A stretch of 64,000 bases of DNA from Blastococcus colisei (GCF_006717095.1 NZ_VFQE01000001.1:3720001-3784000); one strand, 5' to 3'. Positions 44,696-53,664 are shown, counted from the first letter of the stretch. A program made the numbers and translations. Notes: generated by a model not told the origin, from the sequence alone.

Positions 44696-46735
44696 CTACA
44701 GCTTGGCTGCGATGTCGTCACGGACCTCGTCGGCGATGGCGTCGAGCTTGGTGTACGCGCGTTCGAGGTCATCGGCGGACGCCTGCTCCCGGTCCACCCC
44801 GACCTCGTCGGACACCGCCTTGTTCAGCAGCCGCGTCACGATCTGTGTGTTCGGGCCCATCGGGCCCTTTACGATCTTCGCGAGCTGCCGCCCCTGCCGG
44901 GGGAGATTCAAGCCATCCAGGACCCGGTTTGCGACCGACCCGACCCGTTGGTTCAGCCGCTTGCGGGCCGACTGACGGCGACGCTGTGGAGACACTGGGA
45001 TAGCGGTCGGGACGTCGGACGGCCGCTCGGCCTGCTTCGCCAGCAGCGCTGTCCGCAGCTGTTCCAGCGTGGTGAAGTCACCGATCTTCAGCCCCGGAGC
45101 GACCTCCTTGGCCAGCATTTCCTCAAGCACCCGGTCATCGGTCGGGTCCAGGTAGGCCTGGTCGATGAAGTTGCTCAGGATCTCGCTGTTCACCAGCATG
45201 CCCTGGTCGAACCGCCGGGACTGCGGCTCGCCGGTCGACTCTGCCGGCTCGGCATCGTCCTCGTTCCCGGCGACCCACCCGTGGATGAGCTCCTGGTCGT
45301 CCAGGTCGAGTTCACGGAACTCCGACCATCGCTCATCGTTGTTCAGACCGACGTGCGACACCACGTGCCCCTGGTTGTCGGGGTGCTCGGGCTTGCTCTC
45401 CTGAATCACCCGCATGACCCGGCCGACGAACTGGATGTACGGCGCCAGCGAACGGAACGGCCGGAAGATCGCCCCGACGCTCAACCTCGGGTGGTCGAAC
45501 CCCTCGCCAAGCATCTGGACCTGCACGATGCAGTCCAGCGCACCGGTCCGCAGCCGCTCGAGGACCGCCTCCTGCTCGTCTTCGTCCATGTCAGAGTGGA
45601 TTTCCGCCGCCCGGTACCCGCACTCCACATATAGCGCGGCAACCTGCCGGGCGTGGTCGACTGAGCACGCCGCCGCGATCACTTGGTGCTTCACTCCGGT
45701 GGCGGCGCGCATCGCATTGCACTGCTGGATGCTGGCTTCGACGATGTGCCGGTTGCACTCCGGGCTCAGGGCGACACCGCGCCGGAACCATGCCTCCTCG
45801 CGTAGCTCGAGAACCTCCTCCAGGGTGTGTTTGACGGAGGTGTCGTCGCTGTAGGTGAAGTACAGCTCGGCCGGCGCGACGTTCCGGGAGTGGATCTGCT
45901 TGATGTAGCCGTTCACCATCGCCTTGGTGAACGAGAACTTGTACAGCAGTTTGCCGTGCATCTGCTTCTCGTCGGCCCGGAACGGCGTCGCGGTCAGGCT
46001 GACCACCTTCGCTTCCGGGAACCGCCGGAAGACCTTCTGCCAGCTCTCCGCCGGGGCGTGGTGGCCCTCGTCTACCAGGATCATGTCGAAGAAGTCGGGC
46101 GGGAATTTCGGCAGCCACCGGTCGGCACTACTTGCGAGCTGCTGCACGTTCGTCACGACGAAGTCGCTCTCGATGGCGTCGTGCACATTCGCCGCCGGCC
46201 CGTCCAGCACCGCAGTCCACGGGCCCGCCGTAAAGTCCGACAGGACGCGCATTTTCGTCCAGAAGCACTCCCGGCTCGTGACGTCCAGTGCCGCCTGCAC
46301 GCCTTTGCGGATCGTCAGATTCGGCGTGATCACGAGCACCCGACCCTCAGCGATGCCGAACGGCAGGGTCGACATGATGCCGGTCTTCCCGCAGCCCACC
46401 GGGATCTGCAGGATGCCGGGCTCGTTGGAGGACGCGAAGTGTTCCCGTACCGCCTTGTGCGCCTGCCGCTGCGGCTCGCGCAGGAGGTCGTTTGCCTCGA
46501 TGTCCGCGTTAGCGGTCGCGAAGATCGACACCTTTCCGGCCGCGTCCTGCGCACGGCGGTACTCCAGTCGGAACTCTTCCAGGTCCGCCCGCCGGAAGTA
46601 GCGGTGACTGCTGCCCGGCCGCTTTACCGCCGGGAGCCGCCCATCGCGGTCCCAGCGCCGCAGCGTCTGGGCGGACACGCCCACGTACTGGGCGGCCGCG
46701 GCCACACGCATGAACTCGGTCTCGTCCTCTTGCAC
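44696..46735 (-). CDS. MerR-type HTH fused to SF2 (DEAD/DEAH, ResIII-like) helicase
   Basis: 679 residues. Residues about 8-50 are an excisionase/MerR-like winged HTH (FMRVAAAAQYVGVSAQTLRR, WDRDGRLPAVKRPGSSHRYF). The helicase follows: motif I ILQIPVGCGKTGIM near 112, Ia VLVITPNLTIRKG, II MILVDEGHH near 225, III VVSLTATPFRADE, IV region AACSVDHARQVAALY, V CIVQVQMLGEGFDHP and VI QFVGRVMRVI near 437. The last 230 residues are helical and unassigned. Motif II is DEGH, not DEAH. It resembles the R subunit of restriction systems but has no nuclease domain. Its position in an island with HEPN, PIN and exonuclease genes suggests phage/plasmid defence or element control. The GTG start lies right at the predicted transcription start. 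Confidence 0.88.
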   Translation of the reverse strand: MQEDETEFMRVAAAAQYVGVSAQTLRRWDRDGRLPAVKRPGSSHRYFRRADLEEFRLEYRRAQDAAGKVSIFATANADIEANDLLREPQRQAHKAVREHFASSNEPGILQIPVGCGKTGIMSTLPFGIAEGRVLVITPNLTIRKGVQAALDVTSRECFWTKMRVLSDFTAGPWTAVLDGPAANVHDAIESDFVVTNVQQLASSADRWLPKFPPDFFDMILVDEGHHAPAESWQKVFRRFPEAKVVSLTATPFRADEKQMHGKLLYKFSFTKAMVNGYIKQIHSRNVAPAELYFTYSDDTSVKHTLEEVLELREEAWFRRGVALSPECNRHIVEASIQQCNAMRAATGVKHQVIAAACSVDHARQVAALYVECGYRAAEIHSDMDEDEQEAVLERLRTGALDCIVQVQMLGEGFDHPRLSVGAIFRPFRSLAPYIQFVGRVMRVIQESKPEHPDNQGHVVSHVGLNNDERWSEFRELDLDDQELIHGWVAGNEDDAEPAESTGEPQSRRFDQGMLVNSEILSNFIDQAYLDPTDDRVLEEMLAKEVAPGLKIGDFTTLEQLRTALLAKQAERPSDVPTAIPVSPQRRRQSARKRLNQRVGSVANRVLDGLNLPRQGRQLAKIVKGPMGPNTQIVTRLLNKAVSDEVGVDREQASADDLERAYTKLDAIADEVRDDIAAKL

Positions 46736-46769
46736 GGCAGAAGTCTACCGAACCTTCCAGTTCTATCAA
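46735..46769 (-). promoter_or_regulatory. Promoter of the MerR-helicase gene, probably leaderless
   Basis: On the minus strand, TTGATA (46769-46764), a 16-base spacer and TAGACT (46747-46742) form a good sigma-70-type promoter. The GTG start codon lies 6 bases beyond the -10 box, at the expected transcription start, so no leader would remain. Leaderless mRNAs are common in actinobacteria. Confidence 0.6.
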
Positions 46770-47060
46770 ACCTGGACGGCTGGCCAATCGGTCCCCTAGC
46801 CCTCTTGGAAGCGCCCGGAACTGCCGCGGGGCAGCTGCGTTCCGGTGAGAGATCCTGCTGCGGACGTGCGAAACGCGGGCCGGCTCCAGTACTCATCGAG
46901 GCGCCGCGGTAGGTCAGCCAGTGTCGGCATGCCTGGCCTCCACTGCGCGGGAGCCCGGCGCCCGCCCCAGGGGCCCACCGGGCGTGAAGGTGAACGTCGA
47001 GGTCGACGCCGTCGTGCTTGAGCTGGCGACTTAGCGCTGGCGCATGCGTCGATGCCGTCG

Positions 47061-47531
47061 TCACAGCGGTCCCAGCGACTCGCCCGTCTCGGCGTCCAAG
47101 TCGAGGGTCTCGAGCACTGTGAGCAGCTGGCGCTCCTCGTAGCGGAAGAGGTTCTCCATCACCGCGGCGATCCCCTCGATGTGTCGGTCCAGCTCCGCCA
47201 GCGGCGCAGCTCGCTCGGTGGCCACCCGCAGGCTCCGAAGCAGGTGGGCGATCATCGAGTGATCCTGCTTCGGGGAGCGCAACACGGAAACAAGGTCGGG
47301 ATGGGCAGCCGCGATGGCCGGGAACAAGGTGCGGTCCTCGCCGCGGTGGTGTCCGTCGAGAGCGGAGCAGAACCCGCGGCAGTACAGCATCAGGTCACGG
47401 GTGGCTGCCTGCCCCGGCGCACCGTCTGTTAGGGCGTTGCGGGTGAGTGCCAGGGCTGCTCGCAGACGTTCGTGCACCTGACGCAACTCTCGGCTCCAGG
47501 CGATCAGCCTGGTCGTCTCGCGCTCAGTCAC
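47061..47531 (-). CDS. Hemerythrin HHE-domain protein
   Basis: 156-residue four-helix-bundle protein from GTG 47531 (reads TERETTRLIAWSRELRQVHE after the start). Iron ligands are at expected places: H in QVHERL, HHRGEDRTLFP (HxxxE), DHSMIAHLL, and HIEGIAAVMENLFRYEERQL (H...E). Such proteins bind a di-iron centre and sense or store O2, NO or iron. A longer frame upstream lacks homology. It is not obviously linked to the neighbouring helicase operon. Confidence 0.85.
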   Translation of the reverse strand: MTERETTRLIAWSRELRQVHERLRAALALTRNALTDGAPGQAATRDLMLYCRGFCSALDGHHRGEDRTLFPAIAAAHPDLVSVLRSPKQDHSMIAHLLRSLRVATERAAPLAELDRHIEGIAAVMENLFRYEERQLLTVLETLDLDAETGESLGPL

Positions 47532-47778
47532 GCGAGGACGAAGGGTGCGACGAGGGCATCGTCGTCCTCCTTCGATCCGGCCCCTCCCCGGCTGACACGG
47601 TCTGCCACCGACACGCGACGCTGCCGTCAACCTAACGTCCGGACGATCAGGCGTCGCTCACCGCAGGGAGCACGTCCCCTCGATGAGCGATCTCGCATCG
47701 AGAACATGAATTGTCGGCAGCCGGGTGCAGTCTTGCCAAGAGACCCGATGCGCGGGTTCCTGACATCAAGGAGCAACG

Positions 47779-48003
47779 ATGGCCAAGCCGAGCGTCGAAA
47801 CCTACAACGAAGACGGTCAGTGGAAGAGCCGGCGCCAAGGCAGCGATCGCGCCTTCGCCGTCGGCGGCACCAAGGCCGAACAGCAGGCCCAGGGGCGCGA
47901 AGCTGCCAAGCGCGACGGCGTCGAGCATGTCATCAAGAACCTTGACGGCACGATCGGCCAGAAGAACAGCTACGGCAACGACACCTCCCCGCCCAAGGGC
48001 TGA
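47779..48003 (+). CDS. DUF2188 family protein
   Basis: 74 residues starting behind AAGGAG. It shows the DUF2188 pattern: VETYNEDGQWKSRRQGSDRA, then TKAEQQAQGREAAKRDGVEH, then VIKNLDGTIGQKNSYGND. The family is small, widespread and of unknown function. A single-gene unit. Confidence 0.88.
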   Translation: MAKPSVETYNEDGQWKSRRQGSDRAFAVGGTKAEQQAQGREAAKRDGVEHVIKNLDGTIGQKNSYGNDTSPPKG

Positions 48004-48293
48004 TCAACGCTGTAGGCCGGCGGCGGGACCAACCCGGCCGCCGGCCGACAGATTGAGCGGGGCGCCGAGATCAGGCCCACACCGACGCCGCCCTCGCCAC
48101 CGAGAACGGGCAGCAGTGACCCCGCGAGCTCGTCTGACGATCGCTATGCGGCACCTCGAGTCACAGGGAGTGCACCGACGCAGCCCCGGGCATAGGGAGG
48201 CATTGATCGCCGGGGGCCGGTTTCCCATCGGACATCACCTACCTGCTGGCCGGCGAGATCGTCCCCTCGACGCCGAGCTGTGGAGCAATCTGC

Positions 48294-48770
48294 ATGACGA
48301 GTGAGCAGGTGCCGCCGGACCCGCGATGGGCACTGTTCATCGGTGGACTCGACGCGGCTGGACGACCTCGCCCCATGGCCCACGCAGACCTCGTTCGGCT
48401 GACCGACAAGTGGCCGACGACGGCCGCCACGCCCCCGGGTGTCGCCGACTTGCTAAGCACCGCCCGTGCCCTCATCCCGTTGGCCTGGTTTCACTACGAG
48501 TCGATGGTCGTCGCCGGCATGTGGTCCCTCCTGGCGGTCGAGGCGGCACTGCGCGTGCGGCTCGACAGCGAGCAGCAGCTCGTCAAGCTGATCGGACGCG
48601 CCCAACGGGACGGGCTCATCACCGACCAATGGGCGACGCGGCTTCACGCGGCCCGGCATGTGCGCAACGACCTCGCCCACGCCCGACAGCAGGATGCCTG
48701 GACGGTCGGCATGGCCGCGCCGGTACTCGCTACGGCCCACGAGGTGATCGCGGTCCTGTACCCGGATTGA
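48294..48770 (+). CDS. HEPN-like protein
   Basis: 158-residue mainly helical protein. After a short domain (PPDPRWALFIGGLDAAGRPR) comes ALIPLAWFHYESMVVAGMWS and LLAVEAALRVRLDSEQQLVK. Then HAARHVRNDLAHARQQDAWT contains R-N-x-x-x-H, the catalytic motif of HEPN ribonucleases. HEPN domains are common in toxin-antitoxin and abortive-infection systems. No obvious MNT-type antitoxin is adjacent. The start ATG lacks a strong Shine-Dalgarno. Confidence 0.75.
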   Translation: MTSEQVPPDPRWALFIGGLDAAGRPRPMAHADLVRLTDKWPTTAATPPGVADLLSTARALIPLAWFHYESMVVAGMWSLLAVEAALRVRLDSEQQLVKLIGRAQRDGLITDQWATRLHAARHVRNDLAHARQQDAWTVGMAAPVLATAHEVIAVLYPD

Positions 48771-48945
48771 ACAGGCTGTCTAGATAATCATCCCCTTCCG
48801 CGCGTCCCGCGCGACGTTTCCCTCATGGGACGGGTTGCAGGTCGATCAGCCGGGAAGCGCGCCCCCATAACAATCTAAGGGAGACCGGGCGGTATACCGC
48901 TCGCGGGTCGCTGATCCCGGCAGCTTTGGCGCCTACCCTCGCTCC

Positions 48946-49659
48946 GTGACCATGACCTGGGGGGTGCCGCTGGACGCCGAGAAGGCACTCAACTGGCCAG
49001 TCGACCGCGTCGCGCTGCACCTACTGGCCGGCTTCAAACGCGGCGGCGAGCAGCACTGGCACAACTTCCTAAACTCCGCCGCACAGGCCTACCAGCGCAA
49101 TGGCTTCCCGGCGCAGGATTCTCACCGGATCACCCAGGCACTCGCCGAGGCTTATGACTGGCTCATCATTCACGGGCTGTTGTCCGGCATCCCCGGCAAG
49201 GGCGAATGGCTGTTCATCACCCGCAGGGGGCTCGGCGTCTTGGACGCGGACGATGGGCTCACGCTCATCCGGGCCGAGGCCCGGCTTGACGTAGACCTCC
49301 ATCCCCGAATCGCCACCAGGGTTCGCACACAGTTCCTGCTTGGCGAGTATGAGCTCGCAGCCCTCGCCGCCATGAGAGAAGTCGAGATTCGCGTACGGGA
49401 GTTGGCCGGAGCCCAAGCGCGCGACATCGGTGTAGGGCTGATGCGGCAGGCCTTCAAGCCGGAGGGCGGCCCGCTAACCGACGCCACAGCGGACAAGGGC
49501 GAGCAGGAGGCGCTGTCAGCGCTGTTCGCCGGGGCGATCGGCGTCTTCAAGAACCCCGTGAGCCATCGCCAGGTCGACTACGAGGACCCGACGTTGGCGT
49601 CCGAAGTCGTCCTCTTGGCCGACCTGCTGCTGCGCATCCTCGACACGCGGAGCGGCTGA
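48946..49659 (+). CDS. TIGR02391 (Ymh) family protein
   Basis: 237 residues. N-terminal half with EQHWHNFLNSAAQAYQRNGF and GKGEWLFITRRGLGVLDADD (winged-helix-like). The C-terminal half carries the TIGR02391 core: ELAALAAMREVEIRVRELAG, AFKPEGGPLTDATADKGEQE, ALFAGAIGVFKNPVSHRQVD. The FKNPVSHR signature is typical of this family, which has been grouped with HEPN proteins and is frequent in defence islands. GTG 48946 lies about 7 bases after TACCCT, a plausible -10 box, so this mRNA may be leaderless. ATG 48952 is the alternative start. Confidence 0.85.
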   Translation: MTMTWGVPLDAEKALNWPVDRVALHLLAGFKRGGEQHWHNFLNSAAQAYQRNGFPAQDSHRITQALAEAYDWLIIHGLLSGIPGKGEWLFITRRGLGVLDADDGLTLIRAEARLDVDLHPRIATRVRTQFLLGEYELAALAAMREVEIRVRELAGAQARDIGVGLMRQAFKPEGGPLTDATADKGEQEALSALFAGAIGVFKNPVSHRQVDYEDPTLASEVVLLADLLLRILDTRSG

Positions 49660-49698
49660 TCAGCCTGGGTCGGCTTCTCTTCGCCATGCGGGACGTCG

Positions 49699-50883
49699 CT
49701 ATGAGCGCTCGGCGCCGGCAAGGCGCTCTTCGATCGCTGGCACGGCGTCACGGAGCCGCCGAAACACCAGCGCTGGCCGTCTCAGGCGCTTGAGACCCTG
49801 GGTCAGCACGTTGCCCATGTGACGCTCGCACACGACGAAGTCCGCGTACCCGGCTGCACAGGACAGGTAGACCATGTCCGTCAGGTCGTTGTGCCTCCAA
49901 ACCGTTCCCTTATTGAGGTGCCGTTCGTGCAACATCTCGCGGAATACGCCCGTCGTGGGGAGTTTCGGAATGTCCTCGAACAACTGGTCCGGTAACCAGT
50001 CCTGGAATTGCCTCAGGGTCCCGCCTGCCGCGTGAGCCTCCTCCGCCAATTCTGTCCGGAGGTCCGATAGAAGTAGGGCATCGATGGACTTGCGCTTCTG
50101 CTGGGAGGTGCGATCCACGCCGTCCAGCCAGTCGCTGAATTGCTGGTTCGCCATCGCCCAGCCGGTATCTGGGCCCGGCTCGATCCGTTCGGCGTCCAGC
50201 ATGACGTCGATCAGGGCTGTGGCGGACGTCAGCGCCTGGTGTTGGAACGCCGCGTCCGGGGGGAGGTCAGCCGGGGGCACGTAGGGCGTTCCACCGCGCC
50301 AGTGGCCGTGCAGGACGTCAGGCATGAGGGTGAAGACGGCCGCGTTCCGAGATCCGGCTGTCCCTGCGAAACTGCAGAACGCGTCGTGGAGCTCGTCGCG
50401 CCGCACTTGGACGGGGTCACGCATCTGCCAGCCCCGGCTGAGTTGGAGAACCGTGAGGCCGAGCGCGTACCGCTTCTTCTCGTCGAACCGTTTGGTGGTC
50501 TCGTAGTAGTGGCCAGAGGACGCCGGCAAGACGATCTTCCGCTGCTGCACCCACTCGGCGAGTTGTCGTGCGGCATCACGCTCTTCGTCGGCGACCTTGG
50601 CCGGATCGTGCCGGGCGCTGGCGACGGCGCTCCACTGGTTCTGGTCTAGGTACACCACAAGGCGTCCGGCGAGCTGTTCGCCGCTGCTTGACTTCGGAAG
50701 TTCGAACACGATGTCGTCACCTGAGCGCGTGGTCGCCAGGAGGCCGTCAAAGGACGGCGTGACGTGCAGGCGGGACAGAGCGCTGGTTTCAGCGAAGGGT
50801 GAATCCCCGAGCGGGAACCGGGCCTCCTTGCCGTCCGAGCGTGTGAACACGACCGAGGACGTCTCGCGATCCATCGTGATCAT
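49699..50883 (-). CDS. PIN-like nuclease domain protein
   Basis: 394 residues from ATG 50883 (GTG 50913 or ATG 50874 also possible). The first ~70 residues form a small DUF2442-like beta domain (SDGKEARFPLGDSPFAETSA). A PIN-type fold follows with LVVYLDQNQWSAVASA (first catalytic Asp), PASSGHYYETTKRF, and near the C-terminus WRHNDLTDMVYLSCAAGYAD, then FVVCERHMGNVLT, where the acidic pair and last strand of PIN nucleases are expected. The order of elements is that of large PIN-like proteins rather than VapC toxins. It lies 22-52 bases behind the exonuclease-BRCT-Lsr2 gene on the same strand, so they are probably co-transcribed. Confidence 0.75.
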   Translation of the reverse strand: MITMDRETSSVVFTRSDGKEARFPLGDSPFAETSALSRLHVTPSFDGLLATTRSGDDIVFELPKSSSGEQLAGRLVVYLDQNQWSAVASARHDPAKVADEERDAARQLAEWVQQRKIVLPASSGHYYETTKRFDEKKRYALGLTVLQLSRGWQMRDPVQVRRDELHDAFCSFAGTAGSRNAAVFTLMPDVLHGHWRGGTPYVPPADLPPDAAFQHQALTSATALIDVMLDAERIEPGPDTGWAMANQQFSDWLDGVDRTSQQKRKSIDALLLSDLRTELAEEAHAAGGTLRQFQDWLPDQLFEDIPKLPTTGVFREMLHERHLNKGTVWRHNDLTDMVYLSCAAGYADFVVCERHMGNVLTQGLKRLRRPALVFRRLRDAVPAIEERLAGAERS

Positions 50884-50935
50884 CGTGATAACCGGGTGGT
50901 GCGCGTCGTCCACAGCTGACGGCCGGTGCGACCGG

Positions 50936-52603
50936 TCAGGCCTGGCCGGTCGCCTCGTGCGCGCGGTGGTAGGCCTCCACCAGCTCCGCTGGCAGGCGGC
51001 CCCGTTGACCGACCTCGTGGCCGTTCGCGCGGGCCCAGGCCCGCACAGCCGCCGGGGAGATGGCCGCATGCGTCTCCAGCGCGATGCCCGCTGCAGCAGG
51101 TCGAGGAGCGGGTGATCTGACCGTCGTGTTCCCCGCGGTACGCGGCCGCGGGAACGGGGCCCGCGCCTTCTTGACCGCCGGCTGCAGGTGCTTGAGCAGG
51201 ACTGCGAACTCGTCGGGGTGAATACAGCGCGTGCCATGACCGGCGGCCTCGTCGGCCTTTCCGCCGCAGAAGCTGCCGTCGGTGACCAGGAGCGCCGTGC
51301 GGGACGAAACGTTGTTCATCACCCGCACGCCGAGCTTCTCGGCGCGCAGTTCCAGTCGCTCCCGCACCGTCCACTCGCAACCGGTGAAGGCGACCTTGTC
51401 GCCGACCCGCAACGGGTCACCGAGCGCCCAGTCAGCAGGCAGCGGGCGCAGCCCTGCGGATAGCCGCTCGCGGCGCGCGGCCTCGGCGGCGTCGAGGGTG
51501 ACCGTAACCAGCTTCGCCGACACGTCGATCATCTCCGCGGTGGCGGTCAGTTCCGCCTTCTCTGCCCGGCTCACCTTGCCGTCGTCGAGCGCGAGGTGTG
51601 CGAGCGCGAGCAGGAAGCCGCGGTGGGCGGCGTGGACGGCGTCGCCGTCGAGGTCGTAGATGGAGGCCACGTCGACCAGTGCCGCCCGCTCGTCGTCGGT
51701 GAGGACACCGTCCTCGAGCACCTCGGCCAGCAACTCGAGGTAGGCCAGCGAGCCCTCAGGTGCACCTTCGTCGAGAGCGTCGGCGAGGCGGAAGTCCTCA
51801 AGCAGCGTGACCAGCGACGGCGCGGGCGGCGCGGCGGCCCACGTCGCGATCTTGCGCTGTGCCTGGATGGGTAGACCGGCGGCGGGCGGGCGCACGCCGC
51901 CAGGCGCGGTCGGCCAGGCCACGGCCCAACCTTGGTGCGGGAGGTCGAGCAGCTCGCGGCGCGGCGGCCGGCCGAAGGTCGGGTCGAGGTAGTTGGCGAG
52001 TAGCCGCGCGGTGGCGCGGGCGTCGTGAAGGGCGGAGTGCGCGCGGTGCAGCGAGATTCCGACGGCATCGCAGCAGTCGGCCAGGCGGCGGCGGTTGAGG
52101 TGTGGCAGGTGGTCCCAGCTGTGCTCGAGAGTGCAGGCAGCGGGCAGGTGCGGCAGCGCCCAGCCGGCGCGGGCGTACTCCGTGCGCAGGAAGGCCAGGT
52201 CGAAGGTGACGTTGTGCCCGGCGATCGCCGCTCCGGCGAGCCGGGTGCTGATCTCGGGCAGCACGTGGGCGAACCGCGGCGCACCCATCACGTCGGCGTC
52301 GCGGATGCCGTGGATATGCGTGGCGCCGACCGGACCTTCGGGGTCGAACCGGCACACCCACTCGTCCAGCACCCGCCCGCCGGAGTCGGTGCGCACGATG
52401 GCCATTTCCAGGATGCGGTGGCTGTTCGCCGACAGGCCGGTGGTCTCCACGTCGATGACCGCGAACCCCGGCAGCGGCCCGGACGCCGCGGGCGCCGTTG
52501 CGGGTGAGCGCCGAGGAGGCGGCACGGGCGGCAATGACGACAGCCGGGGCGTCACAGGCACAGGTACCGACTTGTGCTTGCGAAATCTGTCGAAGAAGCC
52601 CAT
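50936..52603 (-). CDS. DEDD exonuclease-TerB-BRCT-Lsr2 fusion protein
   Basis: 555 residues. After a proline-rich leader the DnaQ-type domain (about 45-200) has AVIDVETTGL (D51/E53), GHNVTFDLAFLR and HSALHDARATARLL, the complete DEDDh set. Residues about 270-390 are helical and acidic, TerB-like (EVLEDGVLTDDERAALVDVA, HLALDDGKVSRAEKAELTA). A BRCT domain follows at about 400-480 (VGDKVAFTGCEWTVRERLEL, ALLVTDGSFCGGKADEAAGH). The last 40 residues (AAVRAWARANGHEVGQRGRL, then VEAYHRAH) match the DNA-binding domain of Lsr2, including the RGR minor-groove hook; compare [16 protein letters not shown] in the Lsr2 at 16072-16401. It should be a nuclease targeted to AT-rich, foreign-like DNA (inference). 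GAGGGTGAGC precedes the ATG. Confidence 0.9.
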   Translation of the reverse strand: MGFFDRFRKHKSVPVPVTPRLSSLPPVPPPRRSPATAPAASGPLPGFAVIDVETTGLSANSHRILEMAIVRTDSGGRVLDEWVCRFDPEGPVGATHIHGIRDADVMGAPRFAHVLPEISTRLAGAAIAGHNVTFDLAFLRTEYARAGWALPHLPAACTLEHSWDHLPHLNRRRLADCCDAVGISLHRAHSALHDARATARLLANYLDPTFGRPPRRELLDLPHQGWAVAWPTAPGGVRPPAAGLPIQAQRKIATWAAAPPAPSLVTLLEDFRLADALDEGAPEGSLAYLELLAEVLEDGVLTDDERAALVDVASIYDLDGDAVHAAHRGFLLALAHLALDDGKVSRAEKAELTATAEMIDVSAKLVTVTLDAAEAARRERLSAGLRPLPADWALGDPLRVGDKVAFTGCEWTVRERLELRAEKLGVRVMNNVSSRTALLVTDGSFCGGKADEAAGHGTRCIHPDEFAVLLKHLQPAVKKARAPFPRPRTAGNTTVRSPAPRPAAAGIALETHAAISPAAVRAWARANGHEVGQRGRLPAELVEAYHRAHEATGQA

Positions 52604-52914
52604 TGCTCACCCTCCGTCGTTGGTCGACCGCGAGACAGCATGTCAGCACGCGACGACAGCACGATGCTTTTCGGTGCCCGCAGGTTCCGGTGAGTCCTCG
52701 ACGGGTGCGGCCAGCCGACACCTGGGCAGCAGCCGGGTTGCCTTGCGAGACTGACGGCCAATTGCCTCGGCCCGGCGGTCGTCGCCTCAGCGGGTTGGGC
52801 ATACGGGCGCATGGACGATGTAAGGCAGGCGCGGCGTCTCTAGGCCGAAGCGGAGCGATCGAACCAGTCCCGGCGAGCCGCTCGCCTGTGGGTTAGCTTC
52901 GGCAGACTGGCCCC
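52604..52914. other. Divergent intergenic region
   Basis: About 310 bases between the exonuclease fusion and a plus-strand membrane protein. It should hold both promoters. No repeat or gene is seen. Confidence 0.4.
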
Positions 52915-53508
52915 ATGAAGCCGAGTCAGCGGTACTTGCAGGACTCCAACCTGATGATGGAGTTCCGCAACGCCTACGTGGAGCTGATCAACCACGCTTA
53001 CGCGGTCCCTACGGGCCTCACCCTGACGGTACTTAAGGCGGCGCCTGGGGTGAGCCAAAGCGAGTGGACGCGGCTCTACTCGGAGGTGTCCCAGGCAGCC
53101 GGCGCCGCGGCATCCGCCTATCCCCGATATGGCGGAACCTTCACTCTGCGCAATGCGGCGTACATCATGAACAACGTTGACCCGGTCGCGAACTGGCAGA
53201 TGAGCATCCAGGACCCGCAGCAGCTCGAACCGACAACGGTCGTCTCCACCGTCGAGGCCGCGATTTCCCGGTCGCGGCAGGCGTCGGTAGAGGCAGCCGA
53301 ACGTGAAAGCGGACTGACTGGCCTACTCGCGGCGTTCCTCCGCTGGCCGTCCAACCTCCGCGAGGCTGTGGGGCCCGATCGCTCGGCGCAACGCACCGCA
53401 GCCGGAGTCATCGGCATACTTGGCCAGATCCTGGTCGGGATCGTCGCTTCGCTGTTGGCGGCGGGCCTGATCGCGGGAGGCGTTGCGCTCTGGGGGACAG
53501 TGTTCTAG
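52915..53508 (+). CDS. Hypothetical protein with C-terminal membrane helix
   Basis: 197 residues. The N-terminal ~150 residues are soluble and helical (LMMEFRNAYVELINHAYAVP, LYSEVSQAAGAAASAYPRYG, AAYIMNNVDPVANWQMSIQD). The C-terminus is one or two membrane segments (AAGVIGILGQILVGIVASLL followed by AAGLIAGGVALWG). This is a tail-anchored layout of the kind seen in some defence effectors, but no family is recognised. Confidence 0.65.
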   Translation: MKPSQRYLQDSNLMMEFRNAYVELINHAYAVPTGLTLTVLKAAPGVSQSEWTRLYSEVSQAAGAAASAYPRYGGTFTLRNAAYIMNNVDPVANWQMSIQDPQQLEPTTVVSTVEAAISRSRQASVEAAERESGLTGLLAAFLRWPSNLREAVGPDRSAQRTAAGVIGILGQILVGIVASLLAAGLIAGGVALWGTVF

Positions 53509-53664
53509 CCGTCAAAGAAGTGGCAGCGGCGTAGACGAGGCCTCGCGATCGGACCGCTGCAGCCCGGTAGCATGAGTTGGAGCAGGCTCAATGCTGGTCC
53601 CGGCAGACGATCCATTGGCGTCCGCAACCGGATCTCGCAGCAAGCTCGCCACATACGGGAGTGC

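Noticed and set aside
45827-46912. 361-codon plus-strand frame
   Set aside because: Antisense to the MerR-helicase, whose helicase motifs are unambiguous.
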